Below, one piece after another: positions 52,257 to 59,561 of a stretch of 64,000 nt of DNA. The notes beneath the pieces were generated by a model, which worked only from the letters and a program-made list of their open reading frames with translations, had not been told where the DNA came from and ran no database searches. Origin of the DNA: DATFJT01 sp965230755 (GTDB taxonomy: Bacteria > Bacteroidota > Bacteroidia > Chitinophagales > Saprospiraceae). Both the position numbers and the translations under genes were made by a program. The stretch is taken from positions 62,001-126,000 of the forward strand of contig CBDDLT010000005.1 of NCBI GenBank assembly GCA_965230755.1, written 5' to 3'. The stretch's first letter is position 1, and the number at the start of each line of letters is the position of its first letter.

Positions 52257-52658
52257 TTAATATACGTAGCACAGTACTTCACCACCTACATTTTCTTGTT
52301 GAGCACGCTTATTGGTCATAACTCCTTTAGAAGTAGACACAATAGCTATTCCATACCCATTAATAACTCTTGGTAAGTCATCAGAGCCCTTATAAATTCT
52401 AAGACCTGGTCTACTTACTCTTTTCATCTTCTTGATGGCTGGTTCCCCAGAATAAGCATCGTACTTCAAGGCAATTTTTATCAAACCTTGAGGTCCTTCC
52501 TCAACGAATTTATACCGGTAGATAAAACCCTGATCATAAAGAATTTCTGTAATTCTCTTCTTCATATTAGAAGAAGGGATATCTACTGTTCTATGCCCGG
52601 CAATTTGAGCATTTCTTATGCGTGTCAAATAATCTGATATCGGATCGTTTACTGCCAT
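52257..52658 (-). CDS. rpsH: 30S ribosomal protein S8
   Basis: The 133-residue central-domain protein has DPISDYLTRIRNAQIAGHRTVDIPSSNMKKRI and the signature GIAIVSTSKGVMTNKRAQQENVGGEVLCYVY. In E. coli S8 represses spc translation at the L5 start; no equivalent site is recognisable here. It starts 17 bp after rpsN. Confidence 0.98.
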   Translation of the reverse strand: MAVNDPISDYLTRIRNAQIAGHRTVDIPSSNMKKRITEILYDQGFIYRYKFVEEGPQGLIKIALKYDAYSGEPAIKKMKRVSRPGLRIYKGSDDLPRVINGYGIAIVSTSKGVMTNKRAQQENVGGEVLCYVY

Positions 52659-52675
52659 TTTTCTTTACTTAAAAT

Positions 52676-52945
52676 CTACCAACTACATTTTTTCACTCCA
52701 GGAATTTTTCCCTGTACTGCCAATTCTCTAAAAGTAACTCGATTCACACCAAACTTCCTCATGTAACCCTTAGGTCTTCCGGTAAGTTGACATCTGTTGT
52801 GTAATCTTACAGCACTTGAGTTTTTAGGAAGCTTATCCAATTCCTCCCAGCGCCCTTCTTCTTTCAATTTTTTTCTCAACTCTGCGTATTTCGCAACGAG
52901 CTTCTTTCTCTTCTCCTCTCTAGCAATCAGTGATTTACGAGCCAT
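52676..52945 (-). CDS. rpsN: 30S ribosomal protein S14 (long, zinc-free type)
   Basis: The 89-residue protein has RLHNRCQLTGRPKGYMRKFGVNRVTFRELAVQGKIPGVKKCSW. The single Cys in NRCQLTGR is not part of a CxxC pair, so this is the long zinc-independent S14, not the short four-cysteine form. It starts 5 bp after rplE. Confidence 0.98.
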   Translation of the reverse strand: MARKSLIAREEKRKKLVAKYAELRKKLKEEGRWEELDKLPKNSSAVRLHNRCQLTGRPKGYMRKFGVNRVTFRELAVQGKIPGVKKCSW

Positions 52946-52950
52946 ATTTA

Positions 52951-53508
52951 TTAATTATTTCTATTTACGAAAGGCATTCCAAAGTGCTTCAACAAAGAGT
53001 GTGCCTCCTTGTCAGTTTTAGCTGTAGTCACAATGGTAATATCCATTCCCGTTATTCTATTTACTTTGTCTACCACTATTTCAGGAAAAATAATCTGCTC
53101 CTGAATACCCATGGTATAATTTCCTCTTCCGTCGAAGCTTTTATCCTTAACTCCTCTAAAGTCTCTTACCCTTGGAAGAGCTACAGAAATCAGTCTGTCC
53201 AAGAACTCATACATCTTGTTACCTCGAAGCGTAGATCTAACACCAATTGTCATTCCATCTCTCAACTTAAAATTCGAGATCGATTTCTTCGCTTTAGTAG
53301 GAACAGCCAATTGACCACCGATCAAAGACATTTCCTGAAGAGCACTTTCTATTAATTTCTTATCTGCTGTTGCTTCACCAACACCCTGGTTAAGACATAT
53401 TTTGACCAGTTTGGGTATTTCCATTACAGATGAGTAATTGAACTCTTCCTTCATTTTAGGAGCAATATTCTCCTTGTATTCTACTTTTAATCTTGGTACG
53501 TAACTCAT
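52951..53508 (-). CDS. rplE: 50S ribosomal protein L5
   Basis: The 185-residue protein has MEIPKLVKICLNQGVGEA, LRDGMTIGVRSTLRGNKMYEFLDRLISVALPRVRDFRG and ends MDITIVTTAKTDKEAHSLLKHFGMPF. It binds 5S rRNA and contacts the P-site tRNA. The ATG overlaps the rplX stop (TAATG), so translation is probably coupled. Confidence 0.98.
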   Translation of the reverse strand: MSYVPRLKVEYKENIAPKMKEEFNYSSVMEIPKLVKICLNQGVGEATADKKLIESALQEMSLIGGQLAVPTKAKKSISNFKLRDGMTIGVRSTLRGNKMYEFLDRLISVALPRVRDFRGVKDKSFDGRGNYTMGIQEQIIFPEIVVDKVNRITGMDITIVTTAKTDKEAHSLLKHFGMPFVNRNN

Positions 53509-53831
53509 TACTTAATTGTTTCTCCCGATTTCTTAGAAAACCTAACTATTTTACCATCTTCTACTCTCCTTCCAACTCTTGTAGGTTCGCCAGACTTCGG
53601 ATCTATCAACATTACATTAGAAATATCCAAAGGCAAACTCTTTTCTATAATACCACCTGGGTTCTCACCGTCAGGCTTAGTATGCCTTTTAGCCAAATTA
53701 GCATTTTCAACTATCACTTTTCCGCTATTCCTCATCACCTCAAGTATTTCCCCTTCGACGCCTTTTGATTTTCCAGCGACGACTCTCACTCTATCCCCTT
53801 TTCGTAATTTCCATTTTACTTGCTTACTCAT
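53508..53831 (-). CDS. rplX: 50S ribosomal protein L24
   Basis: The 107-residue protein has the KOW motif KLRKGDRVRVVAGKSKGVEGEILEV and the internal NLAKRHTKPDGENPGGIIEKSLPLDISNVMLIDPKSG. It initiates large-subunit assembly. It overlaps rplE by one base and starts 13 bp after rplN. Confidence 0.98.
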   Translation of the reverse strand: MSKQVKWKLRKGDRVRVVAGKSKGVEGEILEVMRNSGKVIVENANLAKRHTKPDGENPGGIIEKSLPLDISNVMLIDPKSGEPTRVGRRVEDGKIVRFSKKSGETIK

Positions 53832-53844
53832 GTTTCTCTATTTT

Positions 53845-54213
53845 CTATATTACTTCAGGAGCTAATGACACAATCCTCATATAATCTTGTTCTCTCAACT
53901 CTCTAGCAACAGGACCAAAAATACGACTACCTCTAGGCTCACCGTTAGCGTTTAGCAATACCACAGCATTATCGTCGAATCGAATATAAGTGCCGTCGTT
54001 TCTTCTTGTTTCTTTCTTAGTTCTGACAATTACAGCTTTAGTAACAGTACCTTTCTTTACATCTCCACCTGGTGTTGATTTCTTTACTGTGACAACTATC
54101 ACATCACCTAAACCAGCATATCTTCTTCGTGTACTTCCCAGAACTCGGATACACCTCACCATTTTAGCACCGCTGTTATCCGCAACCTTTAAATTCGTTT
54201 CCTGCTGTATCAT
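53845..54213 (-). CDS. rplN: 50S ribosomal protein L14
   Basis: I use the ATG at 54213, giving the standard 122-residue protein MIQQETNLKVADNSGAKMVRC; the frame is open further to 54237, but that would overlap rpsQ and add eight residues not found in the family. The signature GDVIVVTVKKSTPGGDVKKG and the end REQDYMRIVSLAPEVI are present. It contacts 16S rRNA helix 14. Confidence 0.97.
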   Translation of the reverse strand: MIQQETNLKVADNSGAKMVRCIRVLGSTRRRYAGLGDVIVVTVKKSTPGGDVKKGTVTKAVIVRTKKETRRNDGTYIRFDDNAVVLLNANGEPRGSRIFGPVARELREQDYMRIVSLAPEVI

Positions 54214-54220
54214 TACTAAT

Positions 54221-54478
54221 TTATTTTGCTCTTTCAACTATTTCAACCAGGTTCCACCTCTTCTTTCTACTTAGTGGTCTGTGTTCAATAATTTTAACAA
54301 TGTCTCCTTCTTCGCACTCATTTTTTTCATCATGCGCAAAGAATTTCTTCGATTTAGTGACAAACTTTCCATAGATCGGGTGCTTCAATTTTCTTGAAAC
54401 CTCAACCGTAATGGATTTATCCATCTTATTGCTTTTCACCAAGCCAACAATGACTCTTTTATTAGATTTTCCTTCCAT
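54221..54478 (-). CDS. rpsQ: 30S ribosomal protein S17
   Basis: The 85-residue OB-fold protein has RVIVGLVKSNKMDKSITVEVSRKLKHPIYGKFV and FAHDEKNECEEGDIVKIIEHRPLSRKKRWNLVEI. It is a primary 16S binder. It lies 6 bp after rpmC and 7 bp before rplN. Confidence 0.98.
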   Translation of the reverse strand: MEGKSNKRVIVGLVKSNKMDKSITVEVSRKLKHPIYGKFVTKSKKFFAHDEKNECEEGDIVKIIEHRPLSRKKRWNLVEIVERAK

Positions 54479-54484
54479 TGTTAA

Positions 54485-54745
54485 TTATTTAGACTTACGT
54501 CTTTTTCTTATTCTATCTCTTTTAGCCTTGGCCTCATCAGAAAGTTCGCTCAACTCTCTTTTTCTCAACTCAGTCTTAAGTCTTGCCAAATCTCGTCTGG
54601 ATTCTCTTATTCTAAGTGGATTATCCAAACCCTTAGCTGCGTGTTCGAATCTTAATTTATTAAAATCCACCTCAGATTCTTCGATTTCTTTTCTCAGTTT
54701 ATCAACTGTAAAGTCCTGAAGTTCAATATATTTTTTAGTAGCCAT
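54485..54745 (-). CDS. rpmC: 50S ribosomal protein L29
   Basis: The 86-residue coiled protein has LQDFTVDKLRKEIEESEVDFNKLRFEHAAKGLDNPLRIRESRRDLARLKT, the L29 pattern. A charged C-terminal tail (ELSELSDEAKAKRDRIRKRRKSK) makes it about 20 residues longer than usual. It lies at the peptide exit site. It starts 21 bp after rplP. Confidence 0.96.
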   Translation of the reverse strand: MATKKYIELQDFTVDKLRKEIEESEVDFNKLRFEHAAKGLDNPLRIRESRRDLARLKTELRKRELSELSDEAKAKRDRIRKRRKSK

Positions 54746-54766
54746 AGCCTGCAGTTAATATCAATT

Positions 54767-55180
54767 CTAATAATCTGGTCTAACAACAAATTTTGTCTTT
54801 ACAGGTAGTTTCTGAGCTGCCAATCTCAACGCCTCTCTAGCAACAGTTTCGCTAACACCAGCCGCTTCAAACATAATTCTACCAGGTTTGATGTTGGCCA
54901 CATAATGATCCAACGCACCCTTACCTTTACCCATCCTTACCTCAAGAGGTTTCGATGTAATTGGCTTATCGGGAAAAACTCTAATCCAAACCTGACCTTC
55001 CCTCTTCATATATCTGGTCATGGCAATACGCGCAGACTCAATCTGTCTAGATGTAAGCCTACCCATTTCCACTGACTTCAAACCAAATGAACCAAATGTA
55101 ACGGTAGAGCCTCTGTGAGCAAGACCTTTAATTCTTCCCTTCTGCTGTTTTCTATATTTTGTTCTTTTTGGCTGTAACAT
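54767..55180 (-). CDS. rplP: 50S ribosomal protein L16
   Basis: The 137-residue protein has MLQPKRTKYRKQQKGRIKGLAHRGSTVTFGSFGLKSVE and the signature RMGKGKGALDHYVANIKPGRIMFEAAGV. It helps to position tRNA in the A site. A 78-bp gap separates it from rpsC, the longest inside the S10-spc part except before rplC, and holds a -7-like box. Confidence 0.98.
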   Translation of the reverse strand: MLQPKRTKYRKQQKGRIKGLAHRGSTVTFGSFGLKSVEMGRLTSRQIESARIAMTRYMKREGQVWIRVFPDKPITSKPLEVRMGKGKGALDHYVANIKPGRIMFEAAGVSETVAREALRLAAQKLPVKTKFVVRPDY

Positions 55181-55217
55181 TTCTATTCTTATTTGTTAAC
55201 CTTTCTCAAAAGTTCGG

Positions 55218-55225
55218 CAAAGGTA
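55218..55225 (-). promoter_or_regulatory. Possible internal promoter element ahead of rplP
   Basis: The minus strand reads TACCTTTG, a perfect TAnnTTTG match, in the 78-bp rpsC-rplP gap, about 38 nt before the rplP start. There is no TTTG at the expected -33 distance. Confidence 0.35.
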
Positions 55226-55258
55226 CGTGTTTTACTTTATATTATCTATTAACCTGTA

Positions 55259-55972
55259 TTATTTCTTGTCTCTTCCGCCTCCTTTTCTTCCGCCTCTTCT
55301 ATCTCCACGCTTGTTGTTCGCTCCGACATTAGGAGACAAGTCTCTTTTTCCTAAAACTTCACCCTTACAGATCCAAACTTTAACACCTATTTTTCCATAG
55401 ATTGTCTGAGCTTCTACCAAAGCATAGTCAATATCCGCTCTGAAAGTATGTAAAGGAGTTCGACCTTCTTTAAATTCTTCCGTTCTCGCCATATCCGCAC
55501 CATTCAATCTTCCCGCAATTCGAACTTTTATACCTTCAGCATTTGCTCGAATTGTAGCTTGAATAGCCATTTTAGCCGCTCTTCTAAAGTTTACTCTAGA
55601 TTCCAATTGCTTCGCAATAGACTCTGCCACTAAATATGCGCTCAATTCTGGTTTACGAACCTCAACGATATTGATCTGAACATCAGAAGAAGTAATCTTT
55701 TTCAACTCAGCTCTAATGTTATCTACCTCAGAACCTCCTTTTCCAATGATAATACCTGGTCTCGAAGTATAGATAGTTATCGTAATTCTTTTCAGAGTTC
55801 TTTCGATGATAATTCTAGCTACACCACCTTTTCTGATTCTGGCACGTAGATATTTACGTATTTGCTCATCTTGAACTACATTGTGAGCAAAGTTTTTATC
55901 ATCAAACCAGTTGGATTCCCATCCTCTGATTATTCCAAGTCTATTCGCTATCGGATTAGTTTTCTGACCCAT
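55259..55972 (-). CDS. rpsC: 30S ribosomal protein S3
   Basis: The 237-residue protein has MGQKTNPIANRLGIIRGWESNW, the KH domain GIIIGKGGSEVDNIRAELKK and the C-terminal SNP-like IAGRLNGADMARTE. A Gly/Arg/Lys-rich tail (RGDRRGGRKGGGRDKK) follows. It lies at the mRNA entry channel and has helicase-like activity with S4. It starts 27 bp after rplV. Confidence 0.98.
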   Translation of the reverse strand: MGQKTNPIANRLGIIRGWESNWFDDKNFAHNVVQDEQIRKYLRARIRKGGVARIIIERTLKRITITIYTSRPGIIIGKGGSEVDNIRAELKKITSSDVQINIVEVRKPELSAYLVAESIAKQLESRVNFRRAAKMAIQATIRANAEGIKVRIAGRLNGADMARTEEFKEGRTPLHTFRADIDYALVEAQTIYGKIGVKVWICKGEVLGKRDLSPNVGANNKRGDRRGGRKGGGRDKK

Positions 55973-55999
55973 ATAAGAGTTTTATTGATAGTTATTTAC

Positions 56000-56386
56000 T
56001 TATTCTTCTTCGTTATTACCGGCATCAAGCCCCTCAATAGCCACTCTGTTTTCAACTACCAGAGTTACATGATTAGAATGCTTTCTAATTCTCGCTGCCC
56101 TACCCTGAGCTCTTGGTCTGAAACGCTTTAAAAACGTTCCCTGATTGACCATTGCACTTTTGATATACAGTTCATAATCGTCGGCATCGTATACCATGCC
56201 ATTCTTATTCTCCCAATTAGAGACTGCCGAAAGTAAAAGCTTTTCCAACCAGACTGAGGCCTCTTTTTTATTGTATTTTAAAATACCAAATGCCTCATCA
56301 ACATTTTTATTTCTAATCAAATCAACCACAAGTCGCATTTTTCTCGCTGACATTGGGCAATTATTCAATTTTGCTACTGCTTCCAT
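56000..56386 (-). CDS. rplV: 50S ribosomal protein L22
   Basis: The 128-residue protein has NCPMSARKMRLVVDLIRNKNVDEAFGILKY and the tunnel beta-hairpin region FLKRFRPRAQGRAARIRKHSNHVTLVVEN. A 14-residue acidic tail ends it. It lines the peptide exit tunnel and influences macrolide sensitivity. It starts 24 bp after rpsS. Confidence 0.98.
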   Translation of the reverse strand: MEAVAKLNNCPMSARKMRLVVDLIRNKNVDEAFGILKYNKKEASVWLEKLLLSAVSNWENKNGMVYDADDYELYIKSAMVNQGTFLKRFRPRAQGRAARIRKHSNHVTLVVENRVAIEGLDAGNNEEE

Positions 56387-56410
56387 ATCTTAAATTCGAG
56401 CTATAAACAA

Positions 56411-56677
56411 TTACTTTCTATTACCTGTATGACCTCTATAAGTACGTGTTGGTGCGAATTCTCCCAACTTATGTCCTACCATATTCTCCGTAACAAAAAC
56501 TGGAACATGAGTTTTACCGTTGTGAACAGCTATTGTCAATCCAACCATATCCGGAATTATCATAGAAGAACGAGACCAAGTCTTAATAACTGACTTCTTG
56601 GTAGACTCTTGAGCCTTCACCACTTTTTCATAAAGTTTCGAACTTACATAAGGTCCTTTTCTTAAAGATCTAGGCAT
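56411..56677 (-). CDS. rpsS: 30S ribosomal protein S19
   Basis: The 88-residue protein has MPRSLRKGPYVSSKLYEKV, IKTWSRSSMIIPDMVGLTIAVHNGKTHVPVFV and GHKLGEFAPTRTYRGH. It forms a head-domain pair with S13. It starts 24 bp after rplB. Confidence 0.98.
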   Translation of the reverse strand: MPRSLRKGPYVSSKLYEKVVKAQESTKKSVIKTWSRSSMIIPDMVGLTIAVHNGKTHVPVFVTENMVGHKLGEFAPTRTYRGHTGNRK

Positions 56678-56701
56678 AATGCTCTATTTATTTCTATTAA
56701 C

Positions 56702-57526
56702 TTATTTCTTTCTTTTACTGATGATCAACCGACTTGAAGACTTATTCTTCTTCCTCGTCTTCTGACCTTTGGCCATAATACCTGTTCTGGATCTTGGGTG
56801 TCCTCCAGAAGAACGACCTTCACCTCCACCCATTGGGTGATCGACAGGGTTCATCGCAACCCCTCTTACTCTAGGCCTTCTTCCTAACCATCTCTTTCTA
56901 CCCGCTTTACCTAAATTAGTAAGAGCGTAATCCGGATTTGAAGTTGAACCTATCGTAGCTTTACAGGTAACCAATATTTTTCTAACCTCACCACTTGGCA
57001 ATTTCACAACTGCATATCGATCTTCTCTATCGGTTAACACCGCATTCGTACCAGCAGATCTTGCCAACTGTGCACCCTTTCCAGGAGTCATTTCTATAGC
57101 GTGAATAACAGAACCTAGAGGAATATCTTTTAAGTAAAGGCAGTTACCTACTTCAGGAGCAGCACTGTGACCGCTCATGATGGTATCACCAACTGAAATT
57201 CCTTTTGGAGCAATGATATATCGCTTCTCACCATCAGAATACTCAATCAAAGAAATGAATGCGGACCTGTTTGGATCATATTCAATCGTCTTCACAACGC
57301 CCTGAACACCTTCCTTATCTCGCTTGAAGTCTATAATTCTATATCTTCTTTTATGACCTCCACCGATGTGGCGCATAGTCATTTTACCTTGATTATTACG
57401 TCCACCCGACTTTCTCAAACCTACAGTAAGAGATTTTTCCGGCTTATCCGTAGTTATCTCGGTAAACTTGTTACTTATTCTTCTTCTTAATCCCGGAGTT
57501 ACCGGATTATGTTTCCTTACTGGCAT
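56702..57526 (-). CDS. rplB: 50S ribosomal protein L2
   Basis: The 274-residue protein has the family signature GRRPRVRGVAMNPVDHPMGGGEGRSSGGHPRS, including the conserved His near the peptidyl-transferase centre, and the N-terminal KSGGRNNQGKMTMRHIGGGHKRRYR. It is needed for subunit joining and peptide-bond formation. It starts 16 bp after rplW. Confidence 0.98.
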   Translation of the reverse strand: MPVRKHNPVTPGLRRRISNKFTEITTDKPEKSLTVGLRKSGGRNNQGKMTMRHIGGGHKRRYRIIDFKRDKEGVQGVVKTIEYDPNRSAFISLIEYSDGEKRYIIAPKGISVGDTIMSGHSAAPEVGNCLYLKDIPLGSVIHAIEMTPGKGAQLARSAGTNAVLTDREDRYAVVKLPSGEVRKILVTCKATIGSTSNPDYALTNLGKAGRKRWLGRRPRVRGVAMNPVDHPMGGGEGRSSGGHPRSRTGIMAKGQKTRKKNKSSSRLIISKRKK

Positions 57527-57542
57527 GGTAATTACCTTTTAT

Positions 57543-57839
57543 CTAAATTTCACCAAAATAGTCGATCTCTTCACCGCTGTGTAGGGTAACAATAGCTTTC
57601 TTAAAAGCTGGTTTCCTACCTCTTTGAAGACCTGATTTAGTATTCTTGATCTTCATTTTACCCGGCATGACGCAAGTGTTTACTTTCTTAACATTCACAT
57701 CAAACAAAGACTCGATAGCCTCCTTTATTTCTCCTTTGTTAGCCTTTCTATCTACCTGGAAAATGTACTTGTTCATTTCCTCAGAAAACAACTCTCCTTT
57801 TTCAGAGATAATCGGCTTTACTATTATTCTCTTTGCCAT
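57543..57839 (-). CDS. rplW: 50S ribosomal protein L23
   Basis: The 98-residue protein has KRIIVKPIISEKGELFSEEMNKYIFQVDRKANKGEIKEAIESLFDVNVKKVNTCVMPGK, the L23/L25 fold. It docks SRP and trigger factor at the exit site. It starts 2 bp after rplD. Confidence 0.98.
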   Translation of the reverse strand: MAKRIIVKPIISEKGELFSEEMNKYIFQVDRKANKGEIKEAIESLFDVNVKKVNTCVMPGKMKIKNTKSGLQRGRKPAFKKAIVTLHSGEEIDYFGEI

Positions 57840-57841
57840 AA

Positions 57842-58456
57842 CTATACAAATTTATCTATAGCACTTTCCATCACTAACAGCTTGTCAGCATTGACGATCT
57901 CATAAGTGTTGAGATTGGACGCTAACTCCGAAGAAAGTTTAGGAATATTTCTACCACTTAAAAATACATTGTTGTCTTTCTCTCCCATTACGAGAAGAGT
58001 CTTTGAACCCTTCAGATTGAGATTCTGCATGATTTCTGCCATCGAACTTGTACTAGGATTATCGAATTTCAAATCCTCAACAACAACAATATTACTTGTA
58101 CTTGCCTTGTCCGAAAGCGCTGAATATCTAGCCAATTTCTTAACCTTCTTATTCAGTTTGATATCGTATTTTCTAGGTCTTGGCCCAAAAATTCTACCCC
58201 CCTTTCTGAAAAGTGGATTCCTAATCGAACCAGCTCTGGCAGTACCAGTACCCTTTTGACGCTTGATCTTTTTCGTTGAAAAAGCAAGCTCTCCTCTTTC
58301 CTTAGCCTTGTGCGTTCCTTGTCTTTGCGCAGCTAAATATTGTTTAACTGCAAGATATACAGCATGGCCGTTTGGTTCTATTCCAAAAATCTCATCTGAA
58401 ACCTCAACTGTTTTTCCAGTTGATTGACCATTTGATCCTAAAACTTCCAGTTTCAT
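57842..58456 (-). CDS. rplD: 50S ribosomal protein L4
   Basis: The 204-residue protein has the tunnel loop KERGELAFSTKKIKRQKGTGTARAGSIRNPLFRKGGRIFGPRPRKYDIKLNKK. In E. coli L4 also represses the S10 operon through its leader; here two hairpins lie ahead of rplC, but a link is not shown. It starts 2 bp after rplC. Confidence 0.98.
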   Translation of the reverse strand: MKLEVLGSNGQSTGKTVEVSDEIFGIEPNGHAVYLAVKQYLAAQRQGTHKAKERGELAFSTKKIKRQKGTGTARAGSIRNPLFRKGGRIFGPRPRKYDIKLNKKVKKLARYSALSDKASTSNIVVVEDLKFDNPSTSSMAEIMQNLNLKGSKTLLVMGEKDNNVFLSGRNIPKLSSELASNLNTYEIVNADKLLVMESAIDKFV

Positions 58457-58458
58457 AA

Positions 58459-59082
58459 TTAATTAACTTTTTCCAATATTACCAAGGACCCCTTATAACC
58501 AGGAACCGCACCCTTGATCAACAATAAATTCTTATCCTCTAGAATCTTAACTACTTCTAGATTCTTGATTTTCACACGTTTGTTACCCGTCTGACCGGCC
58601 ATCTTCATACCTTTGATTACTTTCGCAGGATACGAAGCAGCACCAATAGATCCAGGCGCTCTTTCTCTATTATGCTGACCGTGGGTTCTTTGACCAACAC
58701 CACCGAAACCATGTCTTTTTACAACACCTTGAAAACCCTTACCTTTTGAAGTACCGACAGCATGAACCATGTCTCCTTCTTCAAAAATATCTGAAGCCAA
58801 AACACTATCCCCTAGCCCTTTTTCAAGGTTGCTATCTCTAAATTCAACCGATTTAACCTTAGACTCCGTCTTAGCTTTTTTGAAATGTCCAACTAGAGGA
58901 GCATTAGAACTTTTCCTTTTTTTGTCTCCAAAGGAAAGTTGCAACGCGTTATAACCGTCTGTATCTGTAGTCTTCACCTGGGTAACTACACAAGGACCAG
59001 CCTCAACAACTGTACAAGGCACATTTGTACCTTCAACATATATGCTGGTCATACCAATTTTCTTACCAATAATTCCGTTCAC
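58459..59082 (-). CDS. rplC: 50S ribosomal protein L3
   Basis: The 207-residue protein has MNGIIGKKIGMTSIYVEGTNVPCTVVEAGPC, and FQGVVKRHGFGGVGQRTHGQHNRERAPGSIGAASYPAKVIKGMKMAGQTG. The Gln of MAGQTG region is close to the methylated Gln of the E. coli protein. It starts large-subunit assembly. A 108-bp gap with two hairpins separates it from rpsJ. Confidence 0.98.
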   Translation of the reverse strand: MNGIIGKKIGMTSIYVEGTNVPCTVVEAGPCVVTQVKTTDTDGYNALQLSFGDKKRKSSNAPLVGHFKKAKTESKVKSVEFRDSNLEKGLGDSVLASDIFEEGDMVHAVGTSKGKGFQGVVKRHGFGGVGQRTHGQHNRERAPGSIGAASYPAKVIKGMKMAGQTGNKRVKIKNLEVVKILEDKNLLLIKGAVPGYKGSLVILEKVN

Positions 59083-59109
59083 TATACAAAATTTTGGAAC
59101 TTATAAATA

Positions 59110-59157
59110 GTGGAAAAATCCACATGTTTTAAACCTACCGCTTTTTAAGAAAAGCAG
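59110..59157 (-). promoter_or_regulatory. Two hairpins in the rpsJ-rplC gap
   Basis: Hairpin one: CTGCTTTT/AAAAGCGG around a CTTA loop on the minus strand (59138-59157, one mismatch). Hairpin two: GTGGA/TCCAC around TTTT (59110-59123). They lie in the longest gap of the S10 cluster (59083-59190), so they could regulate rplC translation or transcript processing. Function is not shown by the sequence. Confidence 0.35.
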
Positions 59158-59190
59158 TCAAAAATCTCAATTCACTTCAACAATTGACGC

Positions 59191-59499
59191 TTAAGTCAAT
59201 TTTACCTGTATATCCACACCACTAGGCAATTCCAGTTTAGACAATGCATCGACTGTTTTTTGAGTAGGAGTGAATATTTCAATCAGCCTCTTATGGGTAC
59301 GCATTTCAAACTGCTCACGAGATTTTTTATTCACATGCGGAGAGCGCAATACTGTGATAACTTCTTTCTCAGTGGGCAGCGGAATCGGACCTGAAACTAC
59401 AGCACCGCTATTTCGGACTGTTTTTACGATTTTCTCAGTAGACTTGTCTACTAAATTATGATCGTAGCTTCGTAGCTTGATTCTAATTTTTTGATTCAT
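59191..59499 (-). CDS. rpsJ: 30S ribosomal protein S10 (NusE)
   Basis: The 102-residue protein has IRIKLRSYDHNLVDKSTEKIVKTVRNSGAVVSGPIPLPTEKEVITVLRSPHVNKKSREQFEMRTHKRLIEI. Besides its ribosomal role S10 joins NusB in antitermination. It lies 62 bp after fusA with no tuf between them. Confidence 0.98.
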   Translation of the reverse strand: MNQKIRIKLRSYDHNLVDKSTEKIVKTVRNSGAVVSGPIPLPTEKEVITVLRSPHVNKKSREQFEMRTHKRLIEIFTPTQKTVDALSKLELPSGVDIQVKLT

Positions 59500-59561
59500 A
59501 ACCCTGTTTGTTATATTCTTTATTCGGATGCCTTCATCAAGACATCAATTATCTTCTATTT

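Noticed and set aside
52930..53355. 141-codon frame antisense to rplE and rpsN
   Set aside because: Opposite to two well-conserved ribosomal genes, with no start signal.
54214..54237. Eight-residue N-terminal extension of L14
   Set aside because: It overlaps rpsQ and is absent from the family; the MIQQET start is standard.
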